A program made the translations under genes and the position numbers. This document shows positions 46,823 to 55,611 of a DNA stretch of 64,000 bases, piece by piece. Position 1 is the stretch's first letter. Each line of letters opens with the position of its first letter. Under the pieces are notes generated by a model. The model saw nothing but the letters and a program-made list of their open reading frames with translations. It was not told the origin of the DNA and made no database searches. Source of the stretch: Agrobacterium tumefaciens. Lineage in GTDB: Bacteria > Pseudomonadota > Alphaproteobacteria > Rhizobiales > Rhizobiaceae. The stretch is taken from positions 1,721,001-1,785,000 of the forward strand of contig CP048470.1 of the NCBI GenBank assembly GCA_025559845.1. Direction: 5' to 3'.

Positions 46823-47716
46823 TCATGCGATGCCCTTGCCACCTGTTACACCGTAGACTTCGCCGTTGATGAAGCTGGCGTCCTGCGAAGCAAGCAGAAC
46901 ATAAATCGGTGCCAGTTCGACAGGCTGACCAGGACGGCCAAAGTCGCTGTTTTCACCGAAGTGTTGAACCTTCTCATCCGGCTGTCCGCCGCTGGGCTGA
47001 AGGACAGTCCAGAACGGACCTGGAGCGACGACGTTGGCACGCACGCCCTTTTCAATGAGCTGCTTCGACAGCGCCTTGGTGTAAGCGACAATGCCAGCTT
47101 TGGTCGTTGCATAATCCAACAGGATCGGGGAGGGCTCGTAGGCCTGGATGGAAGCAGTGGTAATCACGGAAGAGCCGGGCTTTAAGTAGGGCGTCGCCGC
47201 CTGCGCAATCCAGTGAAGCGCGTAAAGATTGGTCTTCATCGTCTGGTCGAAATCATCGGTCGACAGCGCACTGATATCGTCACGATACTGCTGCCTTGCT
47301 GCGTTGATAACGAGGATATCGAGGCCATCCAAATCGCTAACGGCCTTTTCGACCATCTCGCGACACCATGTTTCCTGCTTGATATCGCCTGGAAGAGCCA
47401 CGCCAATTCGGCCTTCTGCCTCGATGAGTTCGATTACCCTTTCGGCGTCAGTCTCTTCTTCTTCAAGATAGGAGATGGCAACGTCCGCACCCTCGCGTGC
47501 AAAAGCAATGGCAACGGCACGGCCAATACCGGAATCGCCGCCGGTAATCAGTGCCTTTCGCCCTGTCAGTTTTCCCGACCCTTTGTAACTTGCTTCACCG
47601 TGATCAGGTAACGGCACCATGTTTTGTGCAAGTCCCGGCATCGTTTGAGGCTGGGACTGAAATGGCGGCGAGGGGTAAAGTTTGCGCGGGTCCTGGAGTG
47701 TCTGCCGGTCGGTCAT
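46823..47716 (-). CDS. SDR-family oxidoreductase, YghA/GsiB-associated stress type
   Basis: 297 residues with a ~50-residue N-terminal extension (DPRKLYPSPPFQSQPQTMPG) that marks the YghA subgroup, then a classical SDR core: TGGDSGIGRAVA, INAARQ, Ser in ITTASIQA, Tyr/Lys in LLDYATTKAG and C-terminal GVTGGKGIA. The start is ATG 47716 after GGAGAAC. A perfect EcfG-type promoter lies about 80 nt upstream. Such proteins are common members of the general-stress regulon in rhizobia; the substrate is unknown. Confidence 0.9.
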   Translation of the reverse strand: MTDRQTLQDPRKLYPSPPFQSQPQTMPGLAQNMVPLPDHGEASYKGSGKLTGRKALITGGDSGIGRAVAIAFAREGADVAISYLEEEETDAERVIELIEAEGRIGVALPGDIKQETWCREMVEKAVSDLDGLDILVINAARQQYRDDISALSTDDFDQTMKTNLYALHWIAQAATPYLKPGSSVITTASIQAYEPSPILLDYATTKAGIVAYTKALSKQLIEKGVRANVVAPGPFWTVLQPSGGQPDEKVQHFGENSDFGRPGQPVELAPIYVLLASQDASFINGEVYGVTGGKGIA

Positions 47717-47797
47717 CGTTGTTCTCCATAACAATTTGAATGGGAGCCGCGACCGAAACGTAGCTCACGGCGCGCAGGGGTGTTCGGTTTGAGATTC

Positions 47798-47822
47798 AAC
47801 GTTCGCCTCGGCGCGTCGTTCC
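47798..47822 (-). promoter_or_regulatory. EcfG-type promoter for the YghA-like SDR gene
   Basis: Read on the minus strand: GGAAC (47822-47818), 16-nt spacer, CGTT (47801-47798), a perfect match. The predicted leader to ATG 47716 is about 75 nt. The rest of the 289-nt region to the divergent cassette at 48006 shows no other clear signal. Confidence 0.7.
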
Positions 47823-48005
47823 ATGAACGGTTGTTTGCCGTGAATTTTAGCAGGGTGAAATCCTGACGGACCATACTGGCTATTTGGGACTGAGGGGCTT
47901 CCGCCAGTCCGCCAGACATTGGAAATCTGAATACGCCTCGTAACAAATTTGGCTGTCGCGCGTTTGTACCGTGACAGGGGCAACCTCAGCACGGGAGAGA
48001 GATGA

Positions 48006-48884
48006 ATGACGGGCGCCGAATACCGGGAGAAATCTCGAGACGTGATATCTTCCGCCAACGGGAATTCTCTCAAGACGCTGATCTCGCCGCCCGCCACACC
48101 CTTCGCTTTATGGAGCACCGAGCGTGGACTGTCGCCAATTGTCGCGACAGCGATCCATGAAGGACACAATATCCGTGATGATATTCTCAGCTTCTACGCG
48201 ATCGACCACGATGAGCGTCTTCGTGAAGAAGACCCGTACACGGAATATACGATCCGCGACGTGCCAAACCGTATCGTGTTCCATCGGTCCCGTTTCGAAG
48301 TGGATATCAATCGCAGCCGCGATGGTGCCGTCTATCTAACGCCGGAGCAGGCATGGGGTCTGAATGTCTGGACGGACGCCCTCTCACAGGATCAGATCGA
48401 TACGTCCTTGCAAGTGCACGATGCCTATTATGAGATGTTGCTCAACTTTCTCCGTGGCGTCGAACACCAGTTCGGTCACTTTGTCGTACTTGATATCCAT
48501 AGTTACAATCACCGTAGAGACGGTCCAGGCGCCGCGCCGACACTGCAGTCAAAGGCGCCCGATATAAACATCGGAACCTTTTCCATGGATAGGGCGCGCT
48601 GGGCGCCAGTCGTCGATGCTCTCATCGACCACTTCCGATCCTTCGAAATCAACGGCAGGCCTGTTGATGTGCAGGAAAACGTGGCGTTCCAGGGAAAAGG
48701 CGAACAGACGCGATTTGTCCACGAACATTTTCCCCTGACCGGCTGTGCGATCGCCGTTGAGTTCAAGAAGTTCTTCATGGACGAATGGACCGGTGAACCG
48801 GACACAAGCGTGCTCTCACAGCTTCGCAACATCGTTGCAACGGCTGTTCCCGTGCTCGAGAAATCACTGGCGGGGCCCTCATGA
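48006..48884 (+). CDS. N-formylglutamate amidohydrolase-like protein
   Basis: Zinc-dependent amidohydrolase fold of 292 residues. The FGase-family pattern is visible: IVATAIHEGHNI near the N-terminus (His pair and Glu), VDINRSRDGAVY, VLDIHSYNHRR with a probable metal His, and VHEHFP.. IAVEFKKFFMDE towards the C-terminus. In histidine catabolism the family hydrolyses N-formylglutamate, but no other hut gene is close by. The gene instead overlaps a DUF1704 peptidase gene by 4 nt and starts a three-gene cassette with an ATP-grasp ligase, so a different amide is likely to be the substrate. Confidence 0.82.
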   Translation: MTGAEYREKSRDVISSANGNSLKTLISPPATPFALWSTERGLSPIVATAIHEGHNIRDDILSFYAIDHDERLREEDPYTEYTIRDVPNRIVFHRSRFEVDINRSRDGAVYLTPEQAWGLNVWTDALSQDQIDTSLQVHDAYYEMLLNFLRGVEHQFGHFVVLDIHSYNHRRDGPGAAPTLQSKAPDINIGTFSMDRARWAPVVDALIDHFRSFEINGRPVDVQENVAFQGKGEQTRFVHEHFPLTGCAIAVEFKKFFMDEWTGEPDTSVLSQLRNIVATAVPVLEKSLAGPS

Positions 48885-50767
48885 AGCAGGTTTCATTAGA
48901 GAAACAGCGCGATGATGAGTGGCTGGAGGATATTGTTTCATGTCTTTCCGCTGGCAAGTCTATTCGTCGGGATCTGCCTGGAGGTGGTCGTCTGCATATT
49001 GACCGCCCGCTACCATTCCTTTGCGTGCATATTGCCGAAGACGATGCAGAGCCAGTTGCCCGAGATATCGCCCGTGCCAACGCATCCTATCTGATTGCGC
49101 CGCATGCCGCGCCCGCAATGGTGGTTATCGAGGCAATCGCTGTCGTTCTTCGCAAACGTTTCGGCGCCTTCGTTCTCTTCGATATCGGAGAGCTGACGCA
49201 GGACAGATTCCTGACCGAGGATGCACCCTTTCTTCCGCCGTTTGAAATTGCCTTGTGGGCAAGTGCTGATATGGCGGACGCTGCGGAAATTTTCACCACT
49301 GTCGTCAGCGATAGCGAAGCGAAATTTCGGACGCCACGTGTGAAGAGAGCTGAGACCCCGCCCTTAAGAGAGGACAAGGTGTTGGGGCGTGATTTGCATT
49401 GTTCGACGCTGGCTGTCCGGTTTGCCCCAGTCTACCGACAGCCGGGCAGCAATGAAATTTATCCCGAACTGCGTGAACAGCTCGTCTCGCTGCTGTTTGA
49501 TGCGGGCTTGAGGGCGATCTCACGTTTCATTGAAAGCCAGAAGGTTCTGACGCCCAAAACCCATAGGGCATTGGGGCGCAAGACATTCGTTGACACAGTG
49601 ACGCGCGTTGATCGCAGCATAGATGAAGTGGCGTCGACGTTTGATTTTCTGTTGGCTGTGACGCCTATCAATGCCGAAGCGGCCTTTAACGCGTTCAAGT
49701 CCGATGGGCGGCATCCGAAATTCCTTTATCGCCCATTGGCGTTTCAGGTCGAAGCGACCAAACGGAAGCTCTTTTCAATTTCCTTCGATCACCTTGAAGA
49801 CCCGGTTCTCTACCAGCTTTACAGAGAGAAACAGCACGAACTCGATATTCAGCTTTCGCTGTTATCTTCTCGCGAGAAGCCGCAATTTATCGAATTTGGG
49901 CGTGCGCTTTACGGTCCCGTCGAGCCATCGCTGCTGGAAGAGGCAAAGACAATTCTCGCGCATTCGAGTGATCCTGCGTCGAATAACGACGACGATGGCG
50001 GGTCGGAAGACAGGATTGCCGACTGTTTTCATGTCGAGCGGCGCGCCAGAACGATGATCGCCGTATACCATCGTCAATTGACAGAGTTCGAAGTCGCGGT
50101 TGAACTGCGAGACGACCTGCCATCCGGCCTGATGGTATCAGGTCACCGCCTGCTGATCGCGCGTTCGACATTGATGGATAAACGCCGTGTCGAGCCTTTG
50201 CTGGCACATGAGATCGGTGTCCATCTTCTCACCTACTTCAACGGATCGGTGCAGGGCCTGCGGCTGTTTCGCTCCGGGCTTGCTGGTTATGAAGGCATGC
50301 AGGAGGGGCTGGCGGTCTTTGCCGAGTACCTGGCCGGCGGCATGACGACGGCACGTCTCAGACTGATTGCGGGTCGGGTTGTCGGGTGTGCCGCGATGCT
50401 TGAAGGCGCAACATTTTCCGAGACATACTCCATTCTGGTTGACGACCATGATTTTACGCCGCGTGCGGCATTCAACCTGGTTCTTCGCCTTTATCGTGGC
50501 GGCGGCCTTGCCAAGGACGCGATATATCTCCGGGGGCTGCTTGCGTTGCTCCGGCACCTTCGGTCCGGAGGGGCGCTTGAACCATTCTGGATGGGCAAGA
50601 TCGCGGCCTCGCATTTTGAGGTGATGCAAGAACTCGCGGATCGAGGGCTGCTGCGGATGCCAGCGGTCCGACCGCTTTACCTGGAAACGGACGAAGGGCG
50701 AGGCCGCTTGGCACATGCCAAACAAGGCTTGCGCCCGTTAGAAATGATTCAAAGGCAGGAGACGTGA
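48881..50767 (+). CDS. DUF1704 putative zinc metallopeptidase (QEGLA-motif protein)
   Basis: 628 residues; family known in databases as flavohemoglobin expression-modulating QEGLA motif protein, and related to eukaryotic MATCAP tubulin tyrosine carboxypeptidases. The metal site is intact: His443-Glu444-Ile-Gly-Val-His448 (HExxH) followed by YEGMQEGLAVF with probable third ligand Glu475. The N-terminal ~150 residues form a separate conserved region. Coupled by ATGA to the amidohydrolase gene and directly abutting the ATP-grasp gene. It has no signal peptide. A carboxypeptidase acting on the ligase product is the simplest inference; no substrate is known to me. Confidence 0.88.
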   Translation: MKQVSLEKQRDDEWLEDIVSCLSAGKSIRRDLPGGGRLHIDRPLPFLCVHIAEDDAEPVARDIARANASYLIAPHAAPAMVVIEAIAVVLRKRFGAFVLFDIGELTQDRFLTEDAPFLPPFEIALWASADMADAAEIFTTVVSDSEAKFRTPRVKRAETPPLREDKVLGRDLHCSTLAVRFAPVYRQPGSNEIYPELREQLVSLLFDAGLRAISRFIESQKVLTPKTHRALGRKTFVDTVTRVDRSIDEVASTFDFLLAVTPINAEAAFNAFKSDGRHPKFLYRPLAFQVEATKRKLFSISFDHLEDPVLYQLYREKQHELDIQLSLLSSREKPQFIEFGRALYGPVEPSLLEEAKTILAHSSDPASNNDDDGGSEDRIADCFHVERRARTMIAVYHRQLTEFEVAVELRDDLPSGLMVSGHRLLIARSTLMDKRRVEPLLAHEIGVHLLTYFNGSVQGLRLFRSGLAGYEGMQEGLAVFAEYLAGGMTTARLRLIAGRVVGCAAMLEGATFSETYSILVDDHDFTPRAAFNLVLRLYRGGGLAKDAIYLRGLLALLRHLRSGGALEPFWMGKIAASHFEVMQELADRGLLRMPAVRPLYLETDEGRGRLAHAKQGLRPLEMIQRQET

Positions 50768-51814
50768 ATGCGGATTGCTTTTTTTGTGAACTCTATCGCG
50801 GACGAGACGGAATTTTACACGACCACGGCGCTTGCATTGGCTGCAATAGCGCGCGGCCACGACGTCTGTTATCTGACGCCGGGCGATTTCGTGCTGCGGC
50901 CTGACGATAGCCTTATGGTGCGTGCGACCGTTGCCAAGGGCGGAAAATCGAAAAAGGCTGATGCGTTCGTTTCGGCCCTGCAGCATAAGGAGGCCGAGAT
51001 ACAGACGATCCCGGTCGAAGATATCGATGTTCTGTTCCTGCGCAACGATCCATCGCTTGATGCTGACGAGCGGCCTTGGGCTGCGCAAGCCGGCATTATT
51101 TTCGGCCGTCTTGCGGCGGAGCGGGGTGTGCTGACGGTGAATGATCCGGATGGTCTGGCTAGCGCCCAGAACAAACTTTATTTTCAGGGCTTTCCGGAGG
51201 CCGTTCGTCCGACCACGCTCATCTCGAAAAGCATCGAAGAAATCCGCGCCTTTATCGACAAACAGAAGCAGGGCGCTATTTTGAAGCCACTCCAGGGGTC
51301 GGGCGGCAAGAATGTATTCAAGATCAATTCGAGCAAGGAAGCTAATCTCAACCAGATTTTTGAGGCCGTAAGCGGTGAAGGTTACCTGATCGCTCAGGGG
51401 TACCTTCCCGATGCGACGGCCGGTGATATCCGCCTTTTCCTGATGAATGGTCGCCCGCTTCAACGGGATGGTGCTTATGCTGCCTTCCGCCGGGTTCCCG
51501 CCAAGGGAGAGGTGCGTTCGAATATGCACGTAGCTGGCACAGCGGCCGCCGTGGAGATCACGCCCAAGATACTTGCAGTTGCCGAGATGGTGCGGCCAAA
51601 GCTCATTCAGGACGGCATGTTTCTGGTCGGCCTGGACATCGTTGGCGATAAAATTCTTGAGATCAATGTTTTTACTCCCGGTGGCTTGCCGAACATTGCG
51701 GAACTGCACGGTGTCGATCTGTCGGTCGATGTGATCACCGCTCTCGAGCAAAAGGTCGAGATGCGGAAAAACTATGGAGGACAGATCTCCAACCGGGCTT
51801 TGGCGACACTTTAG
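50768..51814 (+). CDS. ATP-grasp ligase, glutathione synthetase-like
   Basis: 348 residues. N-terminal preATP-grasp domain (MRIAFFVNSIADETEFYTTT, VLFLRNDPSL) and C-terminal ATP-grasp fold with lysine contact GAILKPLQGSGGKNVF, EGYLIAQGYLP, GDIRLFLMNG and metal-binding Glu/Asn in ILEINVFTPGGL. It looks like prokaryotic GshB but sits in an unusual cassette and is divergent, so it probably joins an amino acid to a peptide or carboxylate other than gamma-glutamylcysteine. The ATG abuts the TGA of the peptidase gene. Confidence 0.88.
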   Translation: MRIAFFVNSIADETEFYTTTALALAAIARGHDVCYLTPGDFVLRPDDSLMVRATVAKGGKSKKADAFVSALQHKEAEIQTIPVEDIDVLFLRNDPSLDADERPWAAQAGIIFGRLAAERGVLTVNDPDGLASAQNKLYFQGFPEAVRPTTLISKSIEEIRAFIDKQKQGAILKPLQGSGGKNVFKINSSKEANLNQIFEAVSGEGYLIAQGYLPDATAGDIRLFLMNGRPLQRDGAYAAFRRVPAKGEVRSNMHVAGTAAAVEITPKILAVAEMVRPKLIQDGMFLVGLDIVGDKILEINVFTPGGLPNIAELHGVDLSVDVITALEQKVEMRKNYGGQISNRALATL

Positions 51815-51844
51815 GCTGCAGAAACCTCCGGCAAGACGCGGAAC

Positions 51845-51869
51845 TGAACGCGACTGGTGGAGTTACGTT
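51845..51869 (+). promoter_or_regulatory. EcfG-like promoter candidate for the PRC-barrel gene (one mismatch)
   Basis: TGAAC (51845-51849), 16-nt spacer, CGTT (51866-51869): one base off the consensus GGAAC. It ends 28 nt before ATG 51898 of a typical stress-type small gene, which supports it despite the mismatch. Confidence 0.45.
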
Positions 51870-51897
51870 AGTGTAGCCAACACGAGGAGAATTGAAA

Positions 51898-52194
51898 ATG
51901 GATCATACCAATCATGTCCGTCTCACCGCACGCGAACTGACACCTTCTGTGTTACAGGGTGCCACCGTTTACGGTGCCGACGATCACAAGGTCGGTAAGG
52001 TTGACCACGTTCACGGTGCTGGCACTGCGAGTACCGCAATCATCGACGTGGGCGGTTTTTTAGGTATTGGTGCCAAGCCTGTAGCGGTCCCATTGGCGGA
52101 TCTCGATTTCATGCGCGATGAGTCAGGAGATGTACACGCTCTGACAACGTGGACCAAGGATCAGCTCAAGCAGATGCCCGAGCATCGGCACTGA
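51898..52194 (+). CDS. PRC-barrel domain protein
   Basis: Small soluble protein of 98 residues. The beta-barrel pattern is clear: LQGATVYGADDHKVGKVDHVHG, then IIDVGGFLGIGAKPVAVPLADLDF. PRC-barrel proteins occur in photosynthetic reaction centres, RNA metabolism and many rhizobial stress loci, where their role is not defined. The start is ATG 51898 with GAGGAGA upstream. It is a single-gene transcript with an EcfG-like promoter and a strong terminator. Confidence 0.88.
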   Translation: MDHTNHVRLTARELTPSVLQGATVYGADDHKVGKVDHVHGAGTASTAIIDVGGFLGIGAKPVAVPLADLDFMRDESGDVHALTTWTKDQLKQMPEHRH

Positions 52195-52201
52195 TGGTTT
52201 C

Positions 52202-52233
52202 AAGAGCCCGACCTCAGGTCGGGCTCTTTTCTT
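52202..52233 (+). terminator. Strong Rho-independent terminator
   Basis: Twelve-bp perfect stem AAGAGCCCGACC / GGTCGGGCTCTT (52202-52213 with 52217-52228), loop TCA, followed by TTCTT. Ends the PRC-barrel transcript 8 nt after its stop. Confidence 0.85.
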
Positions 52234-52253
52234 AAGCGTGGTACGGAGGGGAC

Positions 52254-53480
52254 ATGTCCAGATCGCAACTGACGAAAGAGCGCGACCTGAGAGAATTTCG
52301 TCCCGTCTGGATGGATAGCCCACGCATCTCGGTTCGAACGAGAAACACGGCATCCCTTCAAAAATACGATGTCATCATAGTTGGAGCCGGCATCAGTGGG
52401 GCGTTGGTTGCGCACGCTGTTGCGCAATCGGGCAAGTCAGTGCTGATCATCGACAAGGGTGATCCTGTCCGAGGTAGCAGTATCGCTTCGACCGCAATGA
52501 TACAGCACGAGATAGACGTGCCGCTCCATCAATTACAAAAGATGATCGGAAAAGCCGACGCCAGACGGGTATGGCAAAGATCGGCCCAGGCGGTTTTGCG
52601 CCTCGAGGAGATTGTCAAATCGCTGGATATTTCCTGCAGCATGCGCCGCAAGAAAGCGCTTTATCTGGCAGGTAATGATTATGGCTCGCGTGCCCTCAAG
52701 ATGGAGGCAGAGGCCAGAGCAGAGGCGGGTATCGACGCGAAATATCTTGGCCCCCGAGAGTTGCGCGAATGCTTCGACATCGAGCGGACAGGTGCAATTC
52801 TCAGCAATATCTCTGCGTCCGCCAATCCGGGGCAACTCACTGCCGGTTTGCTGCGGCACCTTGCCAGACGCAAGGTAGAAATCGTCTCTGGCGTCGAAGT
52901 CACCGATATGAAGGACTTTTCAGACGGGGTTGTTCTGGCCACCGGCAGCGGCAAACTTCTCATCGCCAACCACGCCGTCTTTTGTACGGGTTACGAGTTT
53001 CTCAAAGTGCTTGAGAGCAAGCGGCACGAAATCATTTCAACATGGGCACTGGCAAGTGACGTTGGGGTTCGTATCCCCGACTGGCTACACGACCACATCG
53101 TATGGGAGGCGTCCGACCCATATCTCTATTTACGAACGGATCAACCCGGTCGGCTGATCGCCGGCGGTGAGGACGAGCATGATCCTCTGGCATTCCAGGA
53201 TGGCAAACGGCTTCAGGCAAAGACATATTCTATTCGTATCAAACTCGCCGAGCTCCTTAATGTTGATATTGGGCAGCCGGCTTATCGTTGGGCAGCGGCC
53301 TTTGGATCGACGACAACGGGCCTTCCGCTGATCGGTAACGTGCCGGGGCACGCAAATGTTTATTCCGTCATGGGATTTGGCGGAAACGGGATCACCTTTA
53401 GCCAGATTGCTGCCGACATAGTTGCGGCAGCGATCAATGGGGTTAAGGACCCTGATAGCCACCTCTTCGATATCGCCTGA
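52254..53480 (+). CDS. FAD-dependent oxidoreductase (DAO family)
   Basis: 408 residues with an internal FAD-binding Rossmann motif GAGISGALVAH (~residue 46), preceded by a ~40-residue N-terminal stretch, then DAO-fold elements RGSSIASTAMIQHEID and, near the C-terminus, TTGLPLIGNVPGHANVYSVMGFGGNGITFS. The family oxidises amines, amino acids or glycerol 3-phosphate. No partner gene is adjacent, so the substrate is unknown. ATG 52254 has GGAGGGG directly upstream. Confidence 0.88.
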   Translation: MSRSQLTKERDLREFRPVWMDSPRISVRTRNTASLQKYDVIIVGAGISGALVAHAVAQSGKSVLIIDKGDPVRGSSIASTAMIQHEIDVPLHQLQKMIGKADARRVWQRSAQAVLRLEEIVKSLDISCSMRRKKALYLAGNDYGSRALKMEAEARAEAGIDAKYLGPRELRECFDIERTGAILSNISASANPGQLTAGLLRHLARRKVEIVSGVEVTDMKDFSDGVVLATGSGKLLIANHAVFCTGYEFLKVLESKRHEIISTWALASDVGVRIPDWLHDHIVWEASDPYLYLRTDQPGRLIAGGEDEHDPLAFQDGKRLQAKTYSIRIKLAELLNVDIGQPAYRWAAAFGSTTTGLPLIGNVPGHANVYSVMGFGGNGITFSQIAADIVAAAINGVKDPDSHLFDIA

Positions 53481-53522
53481 GAAGGTTTTCTCCCTCTATA
53501 GATTTGTCGAACCTCGATAAAA

Positions 53523-54602
53523 CTAGTGGCTTTCCAGCCAGCGCATGACGCGAATTTCGTCGGTCTCCAGCCACCGGTTCAGTCGCTGGCTTCGGCTCGG
53601 CCGGATTTTCAGGAGAGATTGGAGATCGCCGTCGGGGAATGCGTCGATGATTTTCGGATGAATATAAGAATTTCGGCATACGGCGCGGGTGTTCACGAGG
53701 CGGCTCGCGACGTCATCAATAACGGCGTTGATGATGCGGGCGCATTCCGCATGACTTTGGCCGGGCTCGAGTTGTGCGAGTTGAACGGCCGCCATCTTGG
53801 AGGCGCCCCAGGTACGAAACTGTCGGGAACTGAAGTTGCCGCCGCATGCAGACCGGATGTAGTCGTTGACGTCCTGAGACCTGACCTGATGTCGTTGTCC
53901 ATCTTCGTCGAGGTATTGGAAAAGCTGCTGGCCCGGAAGCTCCTGGAGCGCCCTGATCGCATGTGTAATGCGCCTGTCATGGTGGCTGAGGCGCCATTCC
54001 TTGCCCGATTTTCCCTTGAAGTTGAAATGGACTGTCGATCCTTCAATCTTCACATGACGATTTCTCAATGTAGTCAGACCGAACGACCCGTTTTCCTTCG
54101 CATATGTCGCGTTACCAACCCGGATGAAAAGCTTGTCGAGCAGCCAGACGACCGTGGCCAGAGCCTTGTCGAGACCGGGCTTGCGCAGTCGCAGATCGGT
54201 ATCCACCTTCTCGCGAATGTCCGGTAATGACGCTGCAAATTCCACCAGTTGGGAGAACTTGGCATTGCCGCGTTCCTCCGACCAATCTGGATGATATCGA
54301 TATTGTTTGCGTCCCCTCGCGTCGCGTCCGGTTGCCTGAAGATGGGATCTGGGATCTGACGATATAATCACGTCCACATAAGCAGGTGGGATAGCGAGGC
54401 TTGCAACTCTCTCAAGTATGGCCTTGTCCGTTATCCTGTGACCGTCTTCATCATAATAGAGAAAACCGTTCTTACCCTGTTTGCGTGTTATGCCGTTCTC
54501 AAGACTGGAAACATACACGAGACTGGCAAAGGCTCCGTCTTCGCTGGCGGCGCGGTCTCCCGGGGATTTGATCTTGTTGATATGGGTGACGATATGATCC
54601 AT
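53523..54602 (-). CDS. DNA topoisomerase IB (poxvirus-like)
   Basis: 359 residues; relaxes supercoils through a 3'-phosphotyrosine intermediate. Catalytic residues are visible: Arg161 in FIRVGN, Lys in NFKGKSG (~197-199), Arg263 in FRTWGASK, and nucleophile Tyr313 in RNSYIHP. Bacterial type IB enzymes are accessory and often lie in rhizobial stress regions. The first ~25 residues are weakly conserved, so the true start may be later than ATG 54602. A one-mismatch EcfG-like promoter lies immediately upstream, which would make the transcript nearly leaderless. Confidence 0.93.
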   Translation of the reverse strand: MDHIVTHINKIKSPGDRAASEDGAFASLVYVSSLENGITRKQGKNGFLYYDEDGHRITDKAILERVASLAIPPAYVDVIISSDPRSHLQATGRDARGRKQYRYHPDWSEERGNAKFSQLVEFAASLPDIREKVDTDLRLRKPGLDKALATVVWLLDKLFIRVGNATYAKENGSFGLTTLRNRHVKIEGSTVHFNFKGKSGKEWRLSHHDRRITHAIRALQELPGQQLFQYLDEDGQRHQVRSQDVNDYIRSACGGNFSSRQFRTWGASKMAAVQLAQLEPGQSHAECARIINAVIDDVASRLVNTRAVCRNSYIHPKIIDAFPDGDLQSLLKIRPSRSQRLNRWLETDEIRVMRWLESH

Positions 54603-54611
54603 TTGCCGCAG

Positions 54612-54636
54612 AACTCAGGATCGTGATTTTTGTTCC
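54612..54636 (-). promoter_or_regulatory. EcfG-like promoter candidate for topoisomerase IB (one mismatch)
   Basis: Read on the minus strand: GGAAC (54636-54632), 16-nt spacer, AGTT (54615-54612) where the consensus is CGTT. The implied start of transcription is only a few bases before ATG 54602, so translation would be almost leaderless or start further inside. Confidence 0.35.
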
Positions 54637-54648
54637 AGAAGAGCCGGT

Positions 54649-54674
54649 AAGCCCGCCCGGAACGGCGGGCTTTT
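54649..54674. terminator. Hairpin between csbD and topoisomerase IB genes
   Basis: AAGCCCGCC (54649-54657) pairs with GGCGGGCTT (54664-54672), loop CGGAAC. The T tract (TTTT) lies on the plus-strand side. On the minus strand it follows the csbD gene by about 25 nt, with only a short T tail, so it may end that transcript weakly. Confidence 0.55.
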
Positions 54675-54699
54675 GATTGAAGATTTTTAGCCAGCAACC

Positions 54700-54906
54700 T
54701 CAATGAAAATGCTGGTTCCGGTACCAGTGATCAATATCTTTTTTGGCTTGATCCTTTGCGTAACCGTAACGTTCTTGGATTTTGCCTTCGAGCTGCTCGC
54801 GTTTGCCGTTGATGACGTCAAGGTCGTCATCGGTGAGCTTTCCCCACTGTTCCTTGACCTTGCCCTTCATCTGCTTCCAGTTTCCTTCAACCCGATTCCA
54901 GTCCAT
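54700..54906 (-). CDS. csbD: CsbD-family stress protein
   Basis: 68-residue protein with the complete family pattern: MDWNRVEGNWKQMKGKVKEQWG, then LTDDDLDVINGKREQLEGKIQERYG and YAKDQAKKDIDHWY. CsbD proteins are small, charged, general-stress-induced proteins of unknown biochemical role. A perfect EcfG-type promoter sits 38-64 nt upstream of the ATG, in line with that regulation. Confidence 0.93.
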   Translation of the reverse strand: MDWNRVEGNWKQMKGKVKEQWGKLTDDDLDVINGKREQLEGKIQERYGYAKDQAKKDIDHWYRNQHFH

Positions 54907-54944
54907 GGTGTGCTCCTCCAGATCTTATTGGTATGAGCGTTATT

Positions 54945-54970
54945 AACGAGGCAGGCGCCACGCGTGTTCC
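54945..54970 (-). promoter_or_regulatory. EcfG-type promoter for csbD
   Basis: Read on the minus strand: GGAAC (54970-54966), 17-nt spacer, CGTT (54948-54945), a perfect consensus match placed for a leader of about 30 nt before ATG 54906. Confidence 0.8.
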
Positions 54971-55001
54971 GCGAGGTATCAGAGTTGTGAAGGTGTTTGG
55001 G

Positions 55002-55466
55002 TCATTCGTCAGATCTGAGGTGCTCGTTTTTTTGTGACTTGAAGGTCGTCATAACCCGCAAAGTTGCGAAGGTGGCGATGGAGAGAATGATGGCCGTTTC
55101 GTAAGAACCAAGACCAACGGCAACGCCGATCGCGCCGGTGACCCATATGCTGGCTGCTGTAGCGGTGCCACGGGTTCCAAGTTTGCCAACGAGTATTGCC
55201 CCGCCTCCAATGAAACCCACGCCATTGATCAAGCCTTCTACGACACGTGCGGTCGCCTCTGCGTTGCCGGCAGTGACGCTTTCAGTCGCCTGTATGAAGC
55301 CGCATGAAGCGATTGCAACGAGGGGAAAGGTGCGCAGGCCGGCGCTGCGTTCGTGCTTCTCGCGGTCCCAGCCGATCGGAAGAGCGAGAACATAGGCAAT
55401 CAGCATCGCGACAAAATGTGAAACGATATCGAACTCAAAACCCATTGACGCAAGCCAGTCGGTCAC
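55002..55466 (-). CDS. MgtC/SapB-family membrane protein
   Basis: 154 residues with about four or five hydrophobic helices and the family motifs GWDREKHERSAGLRTFPLVAI, GLINGVGFIGGGAIL and GTATAASIWVTGAIGVAVG. It is the short form, without the cytoplasmic C-terminal domain of MgtC. Family members support growth at low magnesium or acid stress, in some cases by modulating ATP synthase or phosphate uptake. The start is GTG 55466, 5 nt after GGAGG; a longer reading is rejected for lack of such a site. Confidence 0.88.
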   Translation of the reverse strand: MTDWLASMGFEFDIVSHFVAMLIAYVLALPIGWDREKHERSAGLRTFPLVAIASCGFIQATESVTAGNAEATARVVEGLINGVGFIGGGAILVGKLGTRGTATAASIWVTGAIGVAVGLGSYETAIILSIATFATLRVMTTFKSQKNEHLRSDE

Positions 55467-55611
55467 GTTTTCCTCCAAACGTTCACAATCAGAACCGAAC
55501 GCTGGCAACCTGTTCAGAAAATCTCAGTCTCCCGTCAGATCGGGCTATCAGGTTTCCATGAGGCGTGGCGTACGGCTTGCGTCTCAACTCGACCTTAATC
55601 ATTTGGTTCCG

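Noticed and set aside
48006..48884. N-formylglutamate amidohydrolase as a step of the hut pathway
   Set aside because: It is 10 kb from the lyase, on the other strand and tightly coupled to unrelated peptidase and ligase genes.
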